DNA of 64,000 nt from Asparagopsis taxiformis (lineage: Eukaryota; Rhodophyta; Florideophyceae; Bonnemaisoniales; Bonnemaisoniaceae). Location of the stretch: the NCBI GenBank assembly GCA_030407315.1, contig JALQPE010000132.1, forward strand, positions 1 through 64,000, read 5' to 3'. The notes beneath the pieces are model-generated. The model worked only from the letters and a program-made list of their open reading frames with translations, was not told where the DNA came from and did not search any database. The first letter of the stretch is position 1. Each line of letters opens with the position of its first letter. Position numbers and translations under genes: made by a program. Positions 60,278-64,000 of the stretch are shown piece by piece.

Positions 60278-61306
60278 CTAGGGAATCTTGAAAAAACGAC
60301 CCTGTTGATCCCGTAGCCGCCTAAGCCTTGACTTAAGTGGTTCTGCCACTTTTCCTTCTTGGTCCATCACCAGGCCTGGCTGCACGTAGTACTGCAGCAT
60401 ATCGTCGGTTCGCCATCGTCCTCGAGACTTGATGCCCGGCAAGTCGAGGACACCGTCGATAAAATCTTGAGAAGCCGCTCCATAACGAAGGGAGTGCGGC
60501 GTGAGACCCAGTTCTTGTACGCCCATATTCTTGATCGCCATTTTGAATTGTTTATTGAGTTGTGCCTGAGTGAACTTAAAGAGGGGTTGGTTTTCTTCTT
60601 CTTGTCTTGCCTGAGTTGTTCTTGATTTCTTCTTCGGTGGTTCCTTGTCGTGAATCTTGGTGTCTTGTCTTGGTCTTCTTGAGTCGTTTGTGATCTCTAC
60701 GTTCCTGATGTGTCGCTCCAGGAGACTCGCGGTGATAGGGTCGCGGATGAGGACGGATTGATTCCGACCTCTCTTTGTCTCTTTTAACATGAGGGCTCCT
60801 TGGTTACCCTTGGTCCGTTCTTCTGGAGGCTTCAGTCGGATGTCGTCGATTGAGAGCTTTACAGCTTCACCGACACGGAGGTAGCATTCGAAGATAAGCA
60901 AAATTGCTAACCCCTCTTCTGGGCGGTCCATTTCCATCAACTTATGTCCCAACCCCAGGGCGACGATCCTAGGGCACACGGCCTTCTGCTGCACCGGCCG
61001 ACTTTTGCCCCATCCTTCCAACGATCTCTTCGTTAGGATCATTTTTCCTAGCACCTCTGGAAAATAGTGCTCGAGCCCTTGTTTTACATCGATAACCACT
61101 TGTCTTCTCGCTCCTCCTGCTTCTTCGTGTGTGTGTACCGCGAACTCGACTACCCGCTCGTCGAGTTCTTTCCAGTCTTTGAAAGTCAGTTTATTTTCCG
61201 GCAACCAGTCGATAAATTCTTGCAGATATCTCTCATAACTCCGCAGCGTAATGGGCTTAACCCGCAGGTTCAACAACTTGAATTTGTCACTTGCGCGAGG
61301 GCTCAT
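60278..61306 (-). CDS. Tyrosine recombinase of DIRS-like element (342 aa)
   Basis: I chose ATG 61306 (MSPRASDKFKLLNLRVKPIT); the frame also opens seven codons earlier at a GTG. The N-terminal SAM-like core-binding region covers about 1-110 (TLRSYERYLQEFIDWLPENK). The catalytic domain has the first Arg in ECYLRVGEAVKLS (about 145), the H-x-x-R box in TPHSLRYGAASQ (about 283-294), a later GRW, and the nucleophile Tyr in MLQYYVQPG (about 312). R...HxxR...Y is complete, so the enzyme may be functional. Its start overlaps the end of the RNase H frame once the inserted LTR is ignored. It would integrate the circular cDNA of the element. An inverted, truncated copy of its C-terminus lies at about 45190-45404. 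Confidence 0.85.
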   Translation of the reverse strand: MSPRASDKFKLLNLRVKPITLRSYERYLQEFIDWLPENKLTFKDWKELDERVVEFAVHTHEEAGGARRQVVIDVKQGLEHYFPEVLGKMILTKRSLEGWGKSRPVQQKAVCPRIVALGLGHKLMEMDRPEEGLAILLIFECYLRVGEAVKLSIDDIRLKPPEERTKGNQGALMLKETKRGRNQSVLIRDPITASLLERHIRNVEITNDSRRPRQDTKIHDKEPPKKKSRTTQARQEEENQPLFKFTQAQLNKQFKMAIKNMGVQELGLTPHSLRYGAASQDFIDGVLDLPGIKSRGRWRTDDMLQYYVQPGLVMDQEGKVAEPLKSRLRRLRDQQGRFFKIP

Positions 61307-61316
61307 CGGCAGGGTT

Positions 61317-61980
61317 TGTGGAACCACGTTAGTTCTAGAAGTAGCTGGTACGAGCCAGTGGACACGCTGTCCTTAACGAAACGAAACGAGCAGTCCACCC
61401 GCTGGTGTTTTGACTGTATGTTAGAACGGTAGAAGGTAGAGTGGTTAGCGAGTAGACACGAGCGTCACGACGCAACAATCCACGCGAGGATTACGTTCAA
61501 TAAACGAGGTGGCACGTCACCGGAGGCGCTCTCGACCAAGCCCGGAGGCACTACACGCAATCAGCCTTACGTGCGGCGATGGGTAGGGAGTACGCAGCTC
61601 GACGGAGACGAAGCCTCGTTAGGCAAAACGTAAACGTAAACGTAGAAGTCAGTCGTAGACTAGAGCCGTTGCTCGATCGTTGTCTTGTCCCCTTTCCCTC
61701 CCGGCACGATGCCAATACCTATATGGCCACGATGGCATCGCTTTACAGTGTAAACACTGCTCGTAACGTCCCCGAATGGGAAAGGACCTTGTGGGTCATA
61801 CGTAGGGACCCGTTGGTCCGTTGGCCGTTGCCAATACGTTCGTTGCACACGTGTGCCGACTGCGCGCGCGCATGCGCCAGCAATGTTCGTTCATTGCTGT
61901 CGCCGGTCGTATCCGGCGAAATTCGAATTCCGCGGAAAAACGTAAATATTTGCAATTTCGGAATTGCCACGTATACTACA
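61317..61980 (-). mobile_element. Solo LTR, 664 bp, with GGGTT target duplication
   Basis: On the minus strand it begins TGTAGTATACGTGG and ends GTGGTTCCACA. Identical 5-bp GGGTT sequences flank it at 61312-61316 and 61981-61985. It is about 97% like the LTR at 62317-62981 but inverted. It sits inside the DIRS-like RNase H gene, a few codons before its end. A 143-codon open frame runs across it on the plus strand but is shared with the other LTR and is not taken as a gene. Confidence 0.9.
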
Positions 61981-62316
61981 GGGTTCGACGAACTCCTGAT
62001 GTACCGATAGTCGACGTGCAGGTCACCCGCGAGGATATGCCCAGAACACTTCCGCACTACACGATTCAGTCGCTCCGAGGAGGACCGTCCCTTACGTAGT
62101 GCACCAATAACCGCTTGGTTATCAGCCAGAATTATGAGACGTTGTTCGCGATTTCCGGCAGTCCGCAAGAACCACCGGAGCGCTAACAACACGGCTTCAC
62201 ACTCCAGGACCTCAATGCGATCCTTTCGCTTCCACCTACAACTGATTGCCGTTCGCCATGCCTTCTTCTCTCCGAACTCGCCCACTTGACTTTCTTCCAT
62301 CTTGAGTAGTGCTAGA
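61981..62316 (-). pseudogene. RNase H domain fragment of the DIRS-like element
   Basis: The frame reads RIEVLECEAVLLALRWF, RLIILADNQAVIGALRKG and HVDYRYIRSSSNP: catalytic Glu, Asp and the closing region of a type I RNase H as in DIRS and gypsy elements. At 61981 it is cut by the solo LTR. The codons after the LTR (from 61311 down) resume with the expected AD-x-PSR ending, which shows the insertion is clean. At 62317 it is cut again. Confidence 0.8.
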
Positions 62317-62981
62317 TGTAGTATACGTGGCAATTCCGAAATTGCAAATATTTACGTTTTTCCGCGGAATTCGAATCTCGGCGGACACGACCGGCGACAG
62401 CAATGCACGAACATTGCTGGCGCATGCGCGCGCGCAACCGGCACACGTGTGCAACGAACGTACTGGCAACGGCCAACGGACCAACGGGTCCCTACGTGCG
62501 ACCCACAAGGTCCTTTCCCATTCGGGGACGTTACGAGCAGTGTTTACACTGTAAAGCGATGCCATCGTGGCCATATAGGTATTGGCATCGTGCCGGGAGG
62601 GAAAGGGGACAAGACAACGATCGAGCAACGGCTCTAGTCTACGACTGACTTCTACGTTTACGTTTACGTTTTGCCTAACGAGGCTTCGTCTCCGTCGAGC
62701 TGCGTACTCCCTACCCATCGCCGCACGTAAGGCTGATTGCGTGTAGTGCCTCCGGGCTTGGTCGAGAGCGCCTCCGGTGACGTACCACCTCGTGTGCTAA
62801 CGTAATCCTCGCGTGGATTGTTGCGTCGTGACGCTCGTGTCTACTCGCTAACCACTCTACCTTCCTACCGTTCTAACAATACAGTCAAAACACCAGCGGG
62901 TGGACTGCTCGTTTCGTTTCGTTAAGGACAGCGTGTCCACTGGCTCGTACCAGCTACTTCCAGAACTAACGTGGTTCCACA
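62317..62981 (+). repeat. 5' LTR (665 bp)
   Basis: It has TG/CA termini and is the inverse of the solo LTR at 61317-61980, with few differences (for example CTCGTGTGCTAACG against CTCGTTTATTGAACG near 62790). Together the two create a large inverted repeat with a 336-bp spacer. Confidence 0.88.
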
Positions 62982-63080
62982 CTGGTCTTCCGACCTAGAA
63001 GTTGCTACGAGCATAACGACAACCAACGAGGTTGAGCTCTTTTACGTTAACGAAAAGCTACGTGCTACAGACGACGGTCT

Positions 63081-64000
63081 ATGAATTACGCTGTGTCGAA
63101 TTCCAGCGCGTCGCCCAGGCAACCGTTGCCAACGTCAGCGGACGCCGAAGCCGACGTGGCCTTGTCAGCAGAAGCGATCTTCGCGACTGATCGATCTATC
63201 CCGCCGGATATCGAGGCGATCGGCCAGCTACCACGTACGGTAAGCCCGTTTGAGTCCGTGAGTATGGACCCCGCAACGCGCGGTCAGCTCAACGAAGGGA
63301 ACGTGACTCCCACGGCACTACGTGTAGTGTACGAAGACCTTCGAGGTCACATCGAAAGGGCGAGCGACGCGGCCGTCGACGAAGCCGTAAGGCAGAGACT
63401 CGGAGTCTCGGAGCGCGAAGCTCGTGCGTTACGTGAACGCTCAGCGACCCTCGAACGGGAAAACGAAGATTTACGAAACCGCCTCTCCGCCGTGGAGGGA
63501 AGACTCGACTCGTTTGTCGTAGTATTCAACGAAATCGTCGCCGGACGTTCCGCTCCGCCGAGCGGAAGCGATCCGAATTACGAAGGCTCGCGCGCCTATA
63601 ACTCGCAATCCTCCCCGGCCGTTCCGGGAGGATACCCACCAACACCCGGTCCGACGACCCCGACAACGTACGGAAGGGGGGCGACAGTGCAACGAGCCAT
63701 CGCCCACCCCGACGAGACGCCACGAAGGCAATTACGTTTTAACGAAACGCCAGACCACGCGCGGTCGGCGGACGCAGCACGTGCTGCGCAATTCGATACG
63801 AGAGCTCCCCCGCCACGTGAGACGTACATTCCGTGGCTGGGTACGTTCGGCACGACGGACACGCGAGTCCACGAAAACGAACGTGCCGACGCGGTACGCT
63901 TACCAGGGAACGCCCTCGGACCCGTTTGCCACGCGTTGGCAGAGCACACGACAATGCTCGACGCATTTGCGAACGTGGTGTCGTACCGCATGTACCGACT
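63081..64000 (+). CDS. Gag-like ORF of the LTR retrotransposon, partial
   Basis: An open frame runs from ATG 63081 to the window end without a stop (306 codons so far). The N-terminus is Ala/Glu-rich. Residues about 90-155 form a strong coiled coil (EREARALRERSATLERENED, then LRNRLSAVEGRL). A Pro/Ser/Thr-rich stretch (PGGYPPTPGPTTPTTYG) and basic residues follow. Position after LTR, primer site and leader, together with composition, makes it a gag. No CCHC knuckle has appeared yet. Codon usage is rich in CGA/ACG and G+C, unlike the A+T-rich sequence left of 60 kb. Confidence 0.7.
   Translation, partial: MNYAVSNSSASPRQPLPTSADAEADVALSAEAIFATDRSIPPDIEAIGQLPRTVSPFESVSMDPATRGQLNEGNVTPTALRVVYEDLRGHIERASDAAVDEAVRQRLGVSEREARALRERSATLERENEDLRNRLSAVEGRLDSFVVVFNEIVAGRSAPPSGSDPNYEGSRAYNSQSSPAVPGGYPPTPGPTTPTTYGRGATVQRAIAHPDETPRRQLRFNETPDHARSADAARAAQFDTRAPPPRETYIPWLGTFGTTDTRVHENERADAVRLPGNALGPVCHALAEHTTMLDAFANVVSYRMYR

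Larger units (their letters stand above)
60087..62316 (-). mobile_element. DIRS-like tyrosine-recombinase retrotransposon, interrupted
   Basis: Read on the minus strand: an RNase H fragment (62316-61981), an inserted solo LTR (61980-61317), then the RNase H end, the tyrosine recombinase gene and ~190 bp of 3' noncoding DNA. The 3' part matches the plus-strand remnant ending at 45600. A second LTR element cuts it at 62317, so the gag/RT part presumably lies beyond 64000. RNase H followed by an overlapping recombinase gene is the DIRS order. I see no clear inverted termini. Confidence 0.75.
62317..64000 (+). mobile_element. LTR retrotransposon, 5' part (runs off the window)
   Basis: It starts with a 665-bp LTR (62317-62981, TGTAGTATAC ... 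GGTTCCACA), followed one base later by TGGTCTTCCGACC, a plausible primer site complementary to a tRNA 3' end, then a leader and a gag-like ORF from 63081. The pol genes and 3' LTR would be to the right. It is inserted in the DIRS-like RNase H; the left candidate target duplication is CTAGA (62312-62316). The superfamily cannot be settled without pol. Confidence 0.8.

Noticed and set aside
61579..62718. Two matching ORFs (143 and 160 codons) facing each other near 62 kb
   Set aside because: They lie on the two LTR copies in opposite orientation and read against the elements' own direction; shared LTR sequence explains the likeness.
61317..62981. The large inverted repeat taken as DIRS terminal inverted repeats
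   Set aside because: TG/CA ends, GGGTT duplication and a following primer site show two separate LTR insertions.

Overview
The window is nuclear eukaryotic DNA. Evidence: a tRNA-Ser gene with a 19-nt intron at the canonical anticodon-loop position; spliceosomal-type introns (GTAAG, CTGAC branch-like box, TAG/CAG) at 26.3-27.3 kb; SET, FkbM and Tudor-like domains; secretory signal peptides; TATA boxes; and Ty1/copia, Ty3-like, DIRS-like and Plavaka/CACTA-like transposable elements. Most genes are single long ORFs without introns and lie on both strands. An intron-poor lineage such as a florideophyte red alga would fit, but nothing here fixes the species.

Region 1 (1-22.5 kb) is the most unusual part. 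A decayed transposase-like gene sits at the left edge. It is followed by three large genes that each begin with a ParB/Srx-like domain carrying a DG[SA]HR motif. Two of them (3080-6340 and 7917-11563) end in a predicted 2-oxoglutarate/Fe(II) dioxygenase domain. The third (13544-17011, minus) continues into an amino-type DNA methyltransferase (DPPF) and ends in a SET domain. Between them lie five clusters of nested palindromes built around 17 copies of a 39-bp palindrome. Beyond are a gene with a Tudor/agenet-like N-terminus, a coiled-coil gene, a second palindrome family (ACAGTAAA/TTTACTGT) and an unrecognised gene. I read this as a candidate self-contained chromatin-marking locus or selfish element with writer, eraser, reader and DNA sites; that reading is inference.

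Region 2 (22.6-33 kb) is mobile and repetitive: a Plavaka-like transposase with an N-terminal zinc finger, a tandem array of microexons and introns that keeps a single reading frame, two minisatellites, and a 3'-truncated Ty1/copia element with a 126-bp LTR and a half-tRNA-iMet primer site.

Region 3 (33-60 kb) looks like host genome: tRNA-Ser(GCU), a Sel1-repeat protein, two FkbM-methyltransferase membrane proteins, several secreted Cys-rich or lectin-like proteins, a small SAM methyltransferase, and three secreted proteins, two of which are arrays of a peptide with the core RQxxPS...RPxVHGDD...RKxR. It is broken by a Ty3 RT relic, an internally deleted DIRS-like copy and a complete 435-bp TRIM with AACAG target duplications.

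Region 4 (60-64 kb) is a nested transposon stack: a minus-strand DIRS-like element (RNase H, then tyrosine recombinase) interrupted by a solo LTR (TSD GGGTT) and by the start of a full LTR retrotransposon of the same family, whose gag runs off the window.
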